Assembly (NCBI GenBank): GCA_021781555.1
Contig: JAJXWQ010000004.1
Coordinates: forward strand, 1-61,780
Reading direction: 5' to 3'
DNA length: 61,780 bases
Source: a bacterium
Lineage (GTDB): Bacteria; Cyanobacteriota; Sericytochromatia; S15B-MN24; VGJW01
The notes beneath the pieces are model-generated. The model searched no databases. It was given only the letters and a program-made list of their open reading frames with translations, and was not told where the DNA came from. Position numbers and translations under genes: made by a program. Shown here in pieces: positions 1 through 7,620 of the stretch. Within the stretch, counting starts at the first letter, position 1, and every line of letters begins with the position of its first letter.

Positions 1-99
1 TCCCGGTTTGAAGGGATCGGGCCCGAGGAGTCAAACGGGGCCCGGTTGCGCAGCGAAGCGACCGCGCAGAGGGCCCCGTTCAAACTGCAAAAGGCCCAG
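1..99 (+). repeat. CTAG repeat copy 1 (left end outside window)
   Basis: First copy of the dispersed ~102-bp palindromic element. It lacks about 9 bases at the window edge. The right boundary is CCAG (96-99), a variant of CTAG, and is shared with the next copy. The long arms AACGGGGCCC and GGGCCCCGTT pair perfectly, and the inner stem TGCGC/GCGCA is intact. Confidence 0.9.
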
Positions 100-203
100 G
101 TTGCTCCCGGTTTGAAGGGATCGGGCCCGAGGAGTCAAACGGGGCCCGGTTGCGCAGCGAAGCGACCGCGCAGAGGGATCCGCTCAAGCTTGGAAGACTA
201 CGG
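96..203 (+). repeat. CTAG repeat copy 2 (tandem with copy 1)
   Basis: Head-to-tail with copy 1 at a 104-base period, sharing the boundary at 96-99. The left two thirds match the consensus. The right end diverges after the inner stem (GGATCC, then CTCAAGCTTGG) and resembles the right end of the copy at 37.75 kb, so these two may form a subfamily. Confidence 0.85.
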
Positions 204-555
204 TCCCTGACCCCGCAATCGCCCGGCTTTTCCGGATTCCAGCGGGAGTGCGGGGCGTACTTGCCAGGGTTCTTCGAGAGTGAAGACTTTTAGAATCTTA
301 ATGCGAGGGCCTCGCAGGGCATCTGCTCTGCGTCGTGGCCACTATTGAATCCTGCCGATTCCGCCGTCTGGGCAGCACAGGGATTGTAAAGTTGGCCAGA
401 GTCCATCCCTGCGCCATTGCAACGGTCTTGTTTATATTTGTTAACAGTTCGTGTCGGGCCTAACATAGACTGGGTCGGACGAGAGCCACCTTCGGACAGG
501 TCTCGATCGCCACGTCATCAGGAGATTCCGGCCCCGTGTCTTCGAGGTGGACCGC
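204..555. other. Intergenic region with no gene recognised
   Basis: No ORF with convincing composition. It holds an inverted repeat CCCCGCA (211-217)/TGCGGGG (249-255), an AT-richer stretch near 285-300 with a TAGAAT hexamer, and a good sigma70-type promoter at 438-466 for the following small gene. I saw no tRNA, SRP RNA or riboswitch consensus. Confidence 0.5.
438..466 (+). promoter_or_regulatory. Sigma70-type promoter candidate
   Basis: TTGTTA (438-443), 17-base spacer, TAACAT (461-466), in an AT-rich patch. It predicts a start near 473 and an ~80-nt leader before the ATG at 556. Confidence 0.55.
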
Positions 556-846
556 ATGGCAGAATCAGAACCCAAGAGGCGCCGGGCGCCGCGACCTCGC
601 CGCAAGGCCGAGACCGGTGTTGCCGGAGGGCCCTTCAACCCAGGCCAGATGGCCCTTTTGATGGACCTCCTGCGCGAGTTCAGCTCCCATGTGCAGGTGG
701 ACCTGACGGGAGCCGCGGGCAGCATGACGGTCAAGGTCGAGAGCGATCTGCCCTTCCTCGAGAGTTTCATCGGCTTCAAGATCCGAGATCTCGCCAGCCG
801 GCAACGTCGGCTCGCGGACCTGTGGGAGATGTCCGAGGCAGGCTAG
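556..846 (+). CDS. Small basic N-terminus protein, unknown function
   Basis: A 96-residue protein I do not recognise. The first ~17 residues are rich in Arg/Lys/Pro and probably disordered or nucleic-acid binding. The rest looks like a short amphipathic domain with Leu/Phe heptad-like spacing and ends in a charged helix. The ATG at 556 is preferred over an in-frame GTG at 547 because GAGGTGG (545-551) sits at Shine-Dalgarno distance from it. It stands alone, with an upstream promoter at 438-466 and a strong terminator at 877-913, so it is probably monocistronic. No signal peptide or membrane segment is visible. Confidence 0.65.
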   Translation: MAESEPKRRRAPRPRRKAETGVAGGPFNPGQMALLMDLLREFSSHVQVDLTGAAGSMTVKVESDLPFLESFIGFKIRDLASRQRRLADLWEMSEAG

Positions 847-876
847 CGCTAGACCACCTTGGACCTTCTGCCGACG

Positions 877-913
877 CCGCCCCCCCACCATCCCACGGGG
901 GGGCGGATTTTTT
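877..913 (+). terminator. Strong intrinsic terminator
   Basis: A perfect 10-bp stem CCGCCCCCCC (877-886)/GGGGGGGCGG (897-906) with a 10-base loop, followed by A and six T residues. It ends the transcript of the small gene at 556-846. Confidence 0.92.
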
Positions 914-1007
914 GCGCCAGCCCTCTCGCGGCCGACCCGCTTCGATCAGGAACCTGGCCACCGCGAGAGCCGGGCGACGCAGCAGCTTGCCCGCAGCCGG
1001 AGAGAGT

Positions 1008-1033
1008 TCGAGGGAACGGGCGGGTTCCCTCGA
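1008..1033. repeat. Perfect hairpin downstream of galK
   Basis: A 10-bp inverted repeat TCGAGGGAAC (1008-1017)/GTTCCCTCGA (1024-1033) with loop GGGCGG. It lies downstream of galK on the minus strand, past the CTAG repeat. No T-run follows, so its role as terminator or 3'-end stabiliser is unproven. Confidence 0.5.
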
Positions 1034-1088
1034 GTCACTGCCCGAGCGGAGCGAGGGAGGTCCATCCCGCGCCGCCAGCGATTTTGGC

Positions 1089-1196
1089 CTAGAGTGCTCC
1101 CGGTTTGAATGGATCGAGCCCGATGAGTCAAACGGGGCCCGGTTGCGCAGCGAAGCGACCGCGCAGAGGGACCCGTTCAAACTGCAAAAGGCCTAA
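1089..1196 (+). repeat. CTAG repeat copy 3, ending on the galK stop codon
   Basis: Complete 108-base copy, CTAG (1089-1092) to CTAA (1193-1196). The minus-strand galK stop codon TAG is the complement of 1193-1195, so the element begins exactly at the end of that gene. It sits between the convergent small gene and galK. Confidence 0.93.
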
Positions 1197-2374
1197 TCGA
1201 GCGGGAGCAAGGCCGCACCGTCCGCGGCAGCCAGGCGCCACATCCGAGCCGGCCGGCCGGTCTGCTCCTGGTACCGCGCGAGGGCGCGGTCGAGGTCCGC
1301 AGCAGCGGTCGCCAGGGCCACCGCCGAGCCACCGAATCCGGCGCCGGTCAGGCGAGCGCCGAGGACACCGGGCTCTGAACCGCACAGCTCCACCAGGGTG
1401 TCGAGCTCGGCGCACGAGACCTCGTAATCGTCGCGCAGCGACGCATGCGACTCGTTCATCAGCCGTCCGAAGGTCGTCACATCGCCCGTCGCCAGGGCCC
1501 GTCGCGCCAGGAGCACACGGTCGTTCTCGCTGAAGACGTGCCCCAGGCGCGCCCCGAGCAGGGGCGGGAGCTCCACACGCAGGGCCTCGAATTCCCGGCG
1601 ATCCACGTCGCGCAGGGACCCGAGCGGCCGATCCAGGTGCGTCGCCAGCACAGCCAGGCCCTCCTCGCACTCTTGACGGCGCTGGTTGTAGCCGGCCGTC
1701 GCCAGGGTCCTGGGCACTCCGGAGTCGAGGACGGCGATCTGGACCCCGATGGCCTCGAGATGCAAGGGAACGGCCTCGGTCTCGAGGGACCGACAGTCGA
1801 TGAAAAGAGCGTGGTCCCGCTTGCCGAGGGCGCTGACCATCGGATCCATCACGCCGCAGGCGACCCCCACGAAGGTGTTCTCGGCGCGCTGCGCCAAGAG
1901 GGCGAGGCGGACCGGCGGGAGCCTCCAGCCGAAGAGGGCGTCGAGGGCCTCGAGCACCGCCACCTCCAGGGCCGCCGAGGAAGACAGACCCGAGCCCAGG
2001 GGCACGTCGCCGGCGATCATCAGCTCGCAGGGGGCAACCGGCAAACCGGCCTCCGCGGCGACGCTCACGACCCCGCGGACGTAGCCTTGCCACCCCCCGT
2101 GATGCTCGATCCGCGCAGGCGGAGGGCCGAAGGCATCGCTCTGCTCGAACTGGACGGACCACACTGCGATATCCTCATGGCCCGGACGGGCCGCCACGAG
2201 AGTTTCGAGGTCGATCGCCGCGGGGAACACGAAGCCCCCGTTGTAGTCGGTGTGGTCTCCGATGAGGTTGACGCGTCCGGGAGCCCGGGCCACGAGCCGG
2301 GGCTCATGGCCGTAGTGGCGCTCGAAGGCGCGACCGAGCGCCCGGGCGCGGTCGGTGGAACCGATCATGGGCAT
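1193..2374 (-). CDS. galK: Galactokinase
   Basis: ATP-dependent phosphorylation of galactose to galactose-1-phosphate, the first Leloir step, in the cytosol. The 393-residue length is typical. GHMP-kinase signatures are clear: the galactokinase substrate motif GRVNLIGDHTDYNGG near the N-terminus, the phosphate-binding loop PLGSGLSSSAALE near residue 110, and the C-terminal GARLTGAGFGG motif. The start at 2374 (Met-Pro-Met-Ile) fits the family; the long upstream extension of the frame is the antisense of the next gene. Only 23 bases separate it from the unknown gene upstream on the same strand, so the two are probably cotranscribed. No other Leloir genes are nearby. Its TAG stop is embedded in the boundary of the CTAG repeat. 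Confidence 0.95.
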   Translation of the reverse strand: MPMIGSTDRARALGRAFERHYGHEPRLVARAPGRVNLIGDHTDYNGGFVFPAAIDLETLVAARPGHEDIAVWSVQFEQSDAFGPPPARIEHHGGWQGYVRGVVSVAAEAGLPVAPCELMIAGDVPLGSGLSSSAALEVAVLEALDALFGWRLPPVRLALLAQRAENTFVGVACGVMDPMVSALGKRDHALFIDCRSLETEAVPLHLEAIGVQIAVLDSGVPRTLATAGYNQRRQECEEGLAVLATHLDRPLGSLRDVDRREFEALRVELPPLLGARLGHVFSENDRVLLARRALATGDVTTFGRLMNESHASLRDDYEVSCAELDTLVELCGSEPGVLGARLTGAGFGGSAVALATAAADLDRALARYQEQTGRPARMWRLAAADGAALLPLD

Positions 2375-2397
2375 CGCTATCTTGCCTGCCTGGCCGC

Positions 2398-3069
2398 TCA
2401 CCGGCCATAGAAGCGCAGCGCCAGGATGACCCCGCCGCGGATGGCTCCGGTACCGGGCTCGTCCGAGGCATAGATCGCCCCGCCGAGGTTGTCGACGATG
2501 CGCACCCTCAATCCGAGGGCGACCGCGGTTCGACTGACCGCTCCGGCGTCGACGTCGACGTCCGCCGCGGCGGTCAGGTTTCGCACCAGTGCCAGCTCGT
2601 ATCCGACGTCGATCTTGGGCAGCCAGGTACCGGTAATCGTCGCGCCCGGGCGGGGCGGAATCCAGTCCACGCGGGGGGCGATCCGGGGCGTGCCCCAGGG
2701 CGTGGGCAGCTGCAGCTCCGAGCCCAGTTCGAACAGGTTGCTGTCGAGGGCCGGATTGGGAGTCCACCCCGCGTTGAAGGCCAGCAGACCTGGCAGGAGC
2801 GCGTAGGCTGCGGACAGGAGCCGCCGTCCCTGGGCGGGGATCCCGAGGTCCAGTTCCAACCCGGGCAAGACGCCCGTACGGATGCCTGCGGGGGAAAGGT
2901 ACGAAGGGGTCGGAAAGTAGACCCCCGGGTTGGTGGGACCGCCATTGTAGGCAGCCCCGACCTCGACCTCCCAGATGCCTACCGGCAGGACGTCGGCCGT
3001 GCGGACTTCCTGAGTTGGCGAGAAGGTGTCGAGCGGCGGTCGACCGAGAGGGGAGATGAGATCGATCAC
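2398..3069 (-). CDS. Predicted surface/outer-membrane-like protein, unknown
   Basis: A 223-residue protein with alternating hydrophobic/polar strands, Gly/Pro turns and a C-terminal aromatic residue (Leu-Arg-Phe-Tyr-Gly-Arg), as in small beta-barrels. The repeated 'GxxVxV/DLG' strand pattern fits a transporter-like or YaiO-like barrel. No clear signal peptide is seen at the N-terminus, which counts against simple export. The start is GTG (3067-3069). No Shine-Dalgarno precedes it, but TAATCT ends 6 nt upstream, suggesting a leaderless transcript. It lies 23 bases before galK, so a sugar-related envelope role is possible but unproven. Confidence 0.6.
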   Translation of the reverse strand: MIDLISPLGRPPLDTFSPTQEVRTADVLPVGIWEVEVGAAYNGGPTNPGVYFPTPSYLSPAGIRTGVLPGLELDLGIPAQGRRLLSAAYALLPGLLAFNAGWTPNPALDSNLFELGSELQLPTPWGTPRIAPRVDWIPPRPGATITGTWLPKIDVGYELALVRNLTAAADVDVDAGAVSRTAVALGLRVRIVDNLGGAIYASDEPGTGAIRGGVILALRFYGR

Positions 3070-3075
3070 GAGAAG

Positions 3076-3081
3076 AGATTA
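3076..3081 (-). promoter_or_regulatory. -10 box placed for a leaderless start
   Basis: TAATCT on the minus strand, separated by exactly 6 nt from the GTG start at 3069; no Shine-Dalgarno between. Same geometry as moaA and the response-regulator gene. Confidence 0.4.
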
Positions 3082-3203
3082 GCGCAACCTAGGGTTCGCC
3101 GCGAGGATCGCGCACGCCAGGGCCCGGCTCGGAGGGGTCGATTTACGTCGCGGCCCCCGAGCCGGCGGTGGAATTTCTGCGGGAGGACTGGCCAGGAGGG
3201 GCC

Positions 3204-3800
3204 TCAGGGCTTCTCGAAGCGGGCCACGTCCGTCGGGGTGTTGAGGTTGGCCAGCGAGGCGAGGCTCTCGACCGAGACGGCGATCGCAGCGGCCGCGAAG
3301 GGCTCGAGTATGGCCCGGAGCGTCGTATCGTCGCCAAGACCCCGCAGCTGCGGCTCCAGCAGCCGCGCGCTCAAGAGTAGCGGGTGGCCGCGCCGGTCGC
3401 CCACCATCGGCACCGCATAGGAGTGAACGTCCGGCTCGAACGCGGCCAGGAGGGCCGCCAGGGTTTCTGCCTGGAGGGGTTGATCGACGCCCGTGACCAC
3501 GATGGCCTTTGCGGCGTCCGAGACCGCCGCAAAGGCGAGGCGAAAAGACGCGGAGCGTCCCGTCGACCAGTCCGGATTCTCGACCACGTGGGCTCCGGTC
3601 AGACGCTCGCCGAGCACCTGGCGGATCTCCGCGGCGTGGGCGCCCAGGACCACGATCCGCTGGCCGAACCCGGCCAGCGCGTCTAGCTGTGACTCGAGCA
3701 GCGGCCGGCCGCGCACCTCGACCAGGGCCTTGGGCATGCCCATCCGCACGGAACCCCCTGCGGCCGTGATGATGGCGGCGCACCGCGAACGTTCGATCAC
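3204..3800 (-). CDS. MobA/MocA-like nucleotidyltransferase
   Basis: A 198-residue member of the MobA-like NTP transferase family, which attaches CMP or GMP to the molybdenum cofactor (or, in relatives, other nucleotidyl groups). The N-terminal nucleotide loop AAIITAAGGSVRMGMPKAL has the diagnostic glycines and the catalytic-site lysine. The metal-binding Asp lies in VVTGVDQPL and the substrate region in GDRRGHPLLL. The last pattern is closest to MocA (molybdopterin cytidylyltransferase), as used by xanthine-dehydrogenase-type enzymes. I place the start at GTG 3800, because the longer frame from 3875 begins inside a CTAG repeat. moaA at 15.9 kb supports a molybdenum-cofactor role, but no molybdoenzyme is in view. 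Confidence 0.8.
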   Translation of the reverse strand: MIERSRCAAIITAAGGSVRMGMPKALVEVRGRPLLESQLDALAGFGQRIVVLGAHAAEIRQVLGERLTGAHVVENPDWSTGRSASFRLAFAAVSDAAKAIVVTGVDQPLQAETLAALLAAFEPDVHSYAVPMVGDRRGHPLLLSARLLEPQLRGLGDDTTLRAILEPFAAAAIAVSVESLASLANLNTPTDVARFEKP

Positions 3801-3821
3801 GCTGACGCGCCCCGGGGAACT

Positions 3822-3929
3822 CGATCGTTCTTGGCGCGGGAACAAGTCCCCCTGCGCGGTCGCCGGGCTGCGCAACCGGGTCCCGTGGGCCTCCTCCGGA
3901 CCGCAGCGCTCAAACCGGGGGCACCCTAG
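3822..3929 (-). repeat. CTAG repeat copy 4 (diverged), ending on the recR stop codon
   Basis: Reverse-oriented, diverged copy of the expected 108-base length. CTAG at 3926-3929 contains the recR stop codon (complement of 3926-3928). The opposite end has decayed to CGAT. The inner stem TGCGC/GCGCA is preserved while the outer arms have lost pairing. It separates recR from the MobA-like gene on the same strand. Confidence 0.8.
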
Positions 3930-4522
3930 ACTTCGCGCCGGGCCACCAGGGCTCGGGCGAGCGTGACTTCGTCCGCGTACTCGAGCTCAGAGCCCATCGG
4001 CAGGCCGAAGGCGAGTCGCGTCACCTTGAGTCCGAGGGGCTTCAGCAAGCGGGTGAGGTAGAGGCTCGTGGCCTCCCCTTCGACCGTCGACCCGAGGGCT
4101 AGGATGACCTCGGCGATGCGATCCGTCGCCTGGAGGCGAGCCAGGAGTTCCGCGATCTTGAGCTGCTCGGGACCGACGCCGTCCATCGGCGAGATGAGCC
4201 CGCCCAGCACGTGGTAGCGGCCCTTGAACTCTCGGGTACGCTCGAGCGCGACCAGGTCCCGGGGCTCGGCGACCAGGCACACGACGGCGTCGTCCCTCGG
4301 CGCCAGGCAGAGTTCGCACGGATCCGATTCCGAAAGGTTGCAGCACCGAGAGCAAGTGCGGATGCGTTCCTTGGCCTCCAGGAGCGCAGCGGCAAGCTTT
4401 CGAACCTCGGCCTCAGGCTGGCGCAGGAGGTGAAACGCGAGTCGCTGAGCGCTTTTGGGCCCGATTCCTGGGAGCTTCTGCAGCTCCGAGATCAGGGCTT
4501 GCAGCGTGCGGGTGTATAGCAT
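3926..4522 (-). CDS. recR: Recombination mediator RecR
   Basis: RecFOR-pathway protein that, with RecO, loads RecA onto gapped SSB-coated DNA. 198 residues, the family length. The helix-hairpin-helix [14 protein letters not shown] is at 17-30. A zinc finger follows with Cys57, Cys60, Cys69 and Cys72. The Toprim domain has the AEPRD acidic patch, and the RecR hallmark [16 protein letters not shown] and a [11 protein letters not shown] segment follow. It lies 20 bases after ybaB on the same strand, the conserved ybaB-recR pair; dnaX, usually upstream, is absent here. The stop codon TAG is shared with the edge of a CTAG repeat. Confidence 0.97.
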   Translation of the reverse strand: MLYTRTLQALISELQKLPGIGPKSAQRLAFHLLRQPEAEVRKLAAALLEAKERIRTCSRCCNLSESDPCELCLAPRDDAVVCLVAEPRDLVALERTREFKGRYHVLGGLISPMDGVGPEQLKIAELLARLQATDRIAEVILALGSTVEGEATSLYLTRLLKPLGLKVTRLAFGLPMGSELEYADEVTLARALVARREV

Positions 4523-4542
4523 GAGACGCCGGTGTACGGCGC

Positions 4543-4893
4543 CTACATCATGCCGCCGAGCCCCAGGCCTCCCGCGATGCCGCCAAGCTCCTGCTGGGCG
4601 AGCGCGCCGGCCTTGGACTGGGCGTCGCGAATGGCTGCCAGGACGAGGTCCTCGAGGGTCTCGACGTCCTCGGGATCCACCGCCTCCGGCTTGATCTGGA
4701 TGCGGGTGATATCCCGATGGCCATTGGCCGTGACGGTCACAACACCGCCTCCTGCCGTGCCCTCGACCGTGCGGCCGGAGAGGTCCTCCTGGGCCTTGGC
4801 GAGGTCCTCTTGCATCTTCTGGGCCTGCTTCATCATCTTCTGCAGGTCCATGCCGCCCATCGGGCCCGGGAATCCCCCTGGCATCCGCCGCAT
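4543..4893 (-). CDS. ybaB: YbaB/EbfC nucleoid-associated protein
   Basis: Small dimeric DNA-binding protein of the YbaB/EbfC family, usually encoded with recR. The body from [14 protein letters not shown] through the Gly-rich [14 protein letters not shown] beta segment to the acidic helix is typical; the Gly/Met-rich C-terminal tail is also common. The start at 4893 gives 116 residues and has AAGAGGA at ideal distance; an upstream ATG at 4917 has no better site. It is the first gene of a two-gene operon with recR, with a TATAAT box about 70 nt upstream on the minus strand. Confidence 0.95.
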   Translation of the reverse strand: MRRMPGGFPGPMGGMDLQKMMKQAQKMQEDLAKAQEDLSGRTVEGTAGGGVVTVTANGHRDITRIQIKPEAVDPEDVETLEDLVLAAIRDAQSKAGALAQQELGGIAGGLGLGGMM

Positions 4894-5232
4894 GACGATC
4901 CTCTTCCTGAAGTCCAAGTTCCCGGCTTGACCGGGGTGGGGGGCTGCACCGATTACCGGACGCCATTATAAGGGATCGGCCAGGTCGCGGCTCGATGGGT
5001 AGTCCGGGACGCCGGCCCGGCCGGCACCCGTGCATCGCCGTGGCTCCAGCCAGGGGCGCGGATCGAGGCCGGCACCTGTCCGGCGCCAGGTTCCGGTAAC
5101 TGTCCGGGGGGTACAATGCTCGCAGGCGAGTGCCCCCCCCGGCCAGCGACTTGCAGCGACCGGCGGAGGGATCGGTCGACGGGACGGAACCTCGCGTTCG
5201 GTTGTGTCGTCTGGTTGAAAGGATCGGAAGCG
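4894..5232. other. Divergent promoter region between ybaB-recR and the sigma-factor operon
   Basis: Contains a consensus TATAAT for the minus-strand operon (4965-4970) and a weaker TACAAT (5112-5117, plus) preceded by TTCCGG at a short spacing. Otherwise GC-rich with no credible ORF; the apparent N-terminal extension of the sigma-factor frame to 5116 is probably untranslated. Confidence 0.5.
4965..4970 (-). promoter_or_regulatory. -10 box of ybaB-recR
   Basis: Perfect TATAAT on the minus strand; no good -35 is seen at 16-18 nt. It predicts a leader of about 65 nt before the ybaB ATG at 4893. Confidence 0.5.
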
Positions 5233-5862
5233 TTGGCGTCATCTCCGGAACAGCTCGAGCTGATCCGAAGAGCCCGTAACGGCGACAAGGCGGCCTTCGA
5301 GACTCTCGTGGCCCCCATCTTGGACCGTCTGTTCGGGCTCGCGGTGCAGCTCATGCGGAACCATGACGATGCCGCCGACGTGGTCCAGGAAGCACTGGTC
5401 AAGGTCTATCGATCCCTCGGAAGCTTCCGGGGGGACGCGGACTTCTTTATCTGGGTGTCGCGTATCGTTCGGAACACGGTGCTCGACGAGTTGAAGCGCG
5501 CTGTGCGGCGCCACGAGGAACCGACCGAGACCCTCCCGGAGTCCCTGGATCGATCCCTCGAAGGCAAGGCAGAGCAAGAGGAGCTCCAGCATATCGTGCA
5601 GGATTGCATCGGCCAGCTCTCGGTCAAGCTCCGGGAGCCGCTGGTGATGTACGACATCGAGGGCTATGCCTACGAGGAGATCTCCCGGATCTTGGAGCTC
5701 AACCTCGGCACCGTTAAGTCTCGATTGAATCGGGCGCGGGAAGCTTTGCGCCAGAAGCTCATCGGACAGCGGCACAGGCTAGCTGGGTGGATCGAGATTC
5801 CCGACGGCGGCGTCGGGCGATCGGGCGGGGGCAAGGTATCCAATGAAGTGCCAACAAGCTGA
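5233..5862 (+). CDS. ECF-type RNA polymerase sigma factor
   Basis: 209-residue extracytoplasmic-function sigma factor. Region 2 includes [17 protein letters not shown] (core binding and -10 recognition) and [16 protein letters not shown]. Region 4 is a helix-turn-helix, [24 protein letters not shown], for the -35 element. A charged linker, [11 protein letters not shown], lies between. I chose TTG at 5233 because the upstream frame extension is Arg/Pro-rich and AAAGGA lies upstream at 5219-5223. The anti-sigma gene overlaps its 3' end by 20 bases, so the two are translationally coupled. Autoregulation is usual for such pairs but no duplicated promoter motif was identified. Confidence 0.93.
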   Translation: MASSPEQLELIRRARNGDKAAFETLVAPILDRLFGLAVQLMRNHDDAADVVQEALVKVYRSLGSFRGDADFFIWVSRIVRNTVLDELKRAVRRHEEPTETLPESLDRSLEGKAEQEELQHIVQDCIGQLSVKLREPLVMYDIEGYAYEEISRILELNLGTVKSRLNRAREALRQKLIGQRHRLAGWIEIPDGGVGRSGGGKVSNEVPTS

Positions 5863-6529
5863 GCCGATCCTGGGTCGGTTCCTCGATCGCGATCTTCCTG
5901 CCGGCAGGTTCGCGGCGGTCGGCGAGCACGTGCGGACCTGCGAGCGCTGCGCCGCTCGCGTCGACGAGCTGCAATGGGTCGTCGCCCAGCTCAAGGCGCA
6001 GCCCCACCCCAAGGCGCCCTCGGAGCTGGCGGCCAGGCTCCACTTGCGACTGGCTGCCGAGCCGGTCCCGGCACGCAAGCCAGTCTTTGACATTCCGCGC
6101 AGCCTCCTCAACTGGCCCTCGCTGGGGCTGGGTGCAGCGGTGGCTGCCGCGTTGATGTTCGTCGTCTTGCGCAGCAGTCAGCCCAGCGTGGGCATCCAGG
6201 TGGCGGCGGTGCCGGTCGATCGGAACGTGGGCGTGCAGATCGCCTTCGGGGTCGATCGGGACGTCAAGGATGTCACGTTCGATATCAAGCTTTCGGATGG
6301 TCTCAGGTTCGTCGATGCCAAGGGCCAGCCCGTCAATACCCAGGAGGTCTCCTGGAAGGGCGAGCTGATGCGGGGCAAGACCGTGGTCCCGGTGACGGTG
6401 CGTGGCATCCGGCCGGGCAAGTGGGATATCCTGGCGATCGTCCGCAAGAATCAGATGGCCCGCGCCACGCAGATCATCGTGCCGGTGCAGGGCGATACGT
6501 CGAGTGTTTTGCCTGGCGGGGAGGGCTGA
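5843..6529 (+). CDS. Membrane anti-sigma factor with zinc finger
   Basis: 228 residues. The N-terminal anti-sigma domain has the HxxxCxxC motif (His29, Cys33, Cys36), expected to hold the ECF sigma factor inactive. One transmembrane helix spans about 92-109 (GLGAAVAAALMFVVL). The extracytoplasmic part (111-228) is all-beta, with repeated 'VxVPVTVRGIRPGKWDI' type strands like an Ig/cadherin-like sensor. It overlaps the sigma gene by 20 bases and is followed 3 bases later by a small secreted-protein gene, implying an envelope-stress or surface-signal operon. The signal and release protease cannot be inferred. Confidence 0.88.
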   Translation: MKCQQAEPILGRFLDRDLPAGRFAAVGEHVRTCERCAARVDELQWVVAQLKAQPHPKAPSELAARLHLRLAAEPVPARKPVFDIPRSLLNWPSLGLGAAVAAALMFVVLRSSQPSVGIQVAAVPVDRNVGVQIAFGVDRDVKDVTFDIKLSDGLRFVDAKGQPVNTQEVSWKGELMRGKTVVPVTVRGIRPGKWDILAIVRKNQMARATQIIVPVQGDTSSVLPGGEG

Positions 6530-6532
6530 TTG

Positions 6533-6745
6533 ATGCGATTGCAGATTGCGATGCTTTGTGTGGGCCTGACGGCCCTTTCGATTCTCGGTACCGCCCGGCC
6601 TGCTCCGGCCGCCGATCCGGCGCTGTCTCCCACGCCCTCACCAACGCCCTCGGGGTTGCCGATCGGTAGCGTCAACGTCAACGTCACCAATCCCAACAGC
6701 CAGCCGACCGGAGCGACGCACGTCGAGCAGCCGCCCCTGCGCTGA
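6533..6745 (+). CDS. Small secreted Pro/Ser/Thr-rich protein, unknown
   Basis: 70 residues: a signal peptide (hydrophobic core ~5-20, cleavage likely near Ala-Pro-Ala-Ala), then a low-complexity SPTPSPTPSG linker and a short Val/Asn-rich tail. It has no family I recognise. The ATG at 6533 lies 3 bases after the anti-sigma stop codon, so it is probably the third gene of that operon. It could be a secreted peptide or an accessory of the sensor domain. Confidence 0.6.
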   Translation: MRLQIAMLCVGLTALSILGTARPAPAADPALSPTPSPTPSGLPIGSVNVNVTNPNSQPTGATHVEQPPLR

Positions 6746-6847
6746 GCAGGGCGACGCCGAGCGCTCGTCGATCCCGGCATTTCCGGTCGATACCTCGGGT
6801 AGGCGATCGAGCCGGGATCCGGCATCCCGCGCAGACCGGAGAAGACC

Positions 6848-7180
6848 ATGATGGAATGTCTTTTTTGCAAGATCGTCGCCGGGGAAATTCCGGCCGCCAG
6901 GGTGTACGAGGACGAGCACGCCATCGCGTTTCGCGACATCGATCCCAAGGCTCCGGTCCACGTCCTCATCATCCCGCGCCCACACATCGCGTCGATCGCC
7001 GATCTCCCCGACTCGCTGGCCGGGCCCATGCTGCGGGCAATCCAGGCGGTGGCCGTCGAGGCGGGGGTCGCCGAGAGCTTCCGGGTGGTTACCAACCACG
7101 GAGCCGAGGCCGGCCAGAGCGTGTTCCACCTGCACTTCCACCTGCTCGGCGGCCGGCGCATGGCCTGGCCGCCCGGGTAG
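6848..7180 (+). CDS. hinT: HIT-family purine nucleoside phosphoramidase (HinT-like)
   Basis: 110-residue histidine-triad hydrolase acting on AMP-lysine or AMP-phosphoramidate adducts in the cytosol. It has the N-terminal CLFCKIVAGEIPA, with the CxxC of zinc-bearing HinT proteins, the central IPRPHIAS, and the triad HLHFHLLGG near the C-terminus with catalytic histidines. GGAGAAG (6838-6844) precedes two adjacent ATGs (6848, 6851); the first has the better spacing. It lies about 100 bases after the secreted protein gene and may be a separate unit. Confidence 0.95.
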   Translation: MMECLFCKIVAGEIPAARVYEDEHAIAFRDIDPKAPVHVLIIPRPHIASIADLPDSLAGPMLRAIQAVAVEAGVAESFRVVTNHGAEAGQSVFHLHFHLLGGRRMAWPPG

Positions 7181-7353
7181 TGGGGTTCTCCCCGCGTCGT
7201 CTGCCGGCGAAGGATCTCCCTTCGGGGCCCCCCGCCGCCGCTGTCCTTGCGATGGACAGCCAATCAATTTTTTGCTAACCTTCGAGATCCGGGCAGCCTG
7301 CGCCCTTGCGTGGGCATCGCGCCCGAGGCCTGACGCGAGGGGGTGAATCTAGA

Positions 7354-7527
7354 TTGGCTGAAATCCGGGTCAACGAAGGCGAGAGCATCGAGTCGGCGCT
7401 CAAGCGCTTCAAGAAGAAGATCCAGAAAGCCGGGATCTTGTCGGAGATCAAGCGGCGCGAGCGCTACGAGAAGCCCAGTGTGCGTCGCAAGCGGAAGTCC
7501 GAAGCTGCGCGCAAGCGCCGGTCCTAG
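7354..7527 (+). CDS. rpsU: 30S ribosomal protein S21
   Basis: 57-residue basic S21: [18 protein letters not shown], then a charged helix ending in [14 protein letters not shown], the standard pattern. S21 binds the 30S platform next to the anti-Shine-Dalgarno helix. The start is TTG at 7354, 9 nt after a strong GAGGGGG (7337-7343); the longer in-frame extension is Arg-rich non-family sequence. It is followed by a hairpin (7562-7593) and then the HD/ybeY/dgkA genes, an arrangement resembling the rpsU-yqeY/ybeY neighbourhoods of other phyla. Confidence 0.95.
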   Translation: MAEIRVNEGESIESALKRFKKKIQKAGILSEIKRRERYEKPSVRRKRKSEAARKRRS

Positions 7528-7561
7528 GTCCTTCGGTCCTGGGGCCCATCCCCGCGTCGTG

Positions 7562-7593
7562 AACACGCCTCGCGCATGGGCGCGCGGCGTGTT
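7562..7593 (+). terminator. Hairpin after rpsU, possible terminator or attenuator
   Basis: AACACGCC (7562-7569)/GGCGTGTT (7586-7593) with further CGCG pairing inside; followed by TCGGTTCTTTC, only moderately T-rich. It lies between rpsU and the HD gene and could set S21 apart from the downstream genes. Confidence 0.5.
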
Positions 7594-7620
7594 TCGGTTC
7601 TTTCAGGCCGTCTAGAGCCG

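Noticed and set aside
1-203. CRISPR-like array from the tandem repeats at the left edge.
   Set aside because: The units are ~104 bases with internal palindromes and no unique spacers, and single copies occur elsewhere; no cas genes are present.
776-1180. Repeated short peptide beginning MNGSLCAVASLRN at several loci (for example 776-1180, 10043-10351, 37661-38281).
   Set aside because: These frames start inside the CTAG repeat; recurrence reflects the repeat DNA, not a protein family. The boundaries differ between copies.
3800-3875. N-terminal extension of the MobA-like protein to Met at 3875.
   Set aside because: It reads through the diverged CTAG repeat and adds non-family residues; GTG 3800 is the last start before the conserved nucleotide loop.
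7576-7620. ATG at 7576 as the start of the HD protein.
   Set aside because: It lies inside the hairpin following rpsU; the added residues are not family-like and GTG 7621 fits better.
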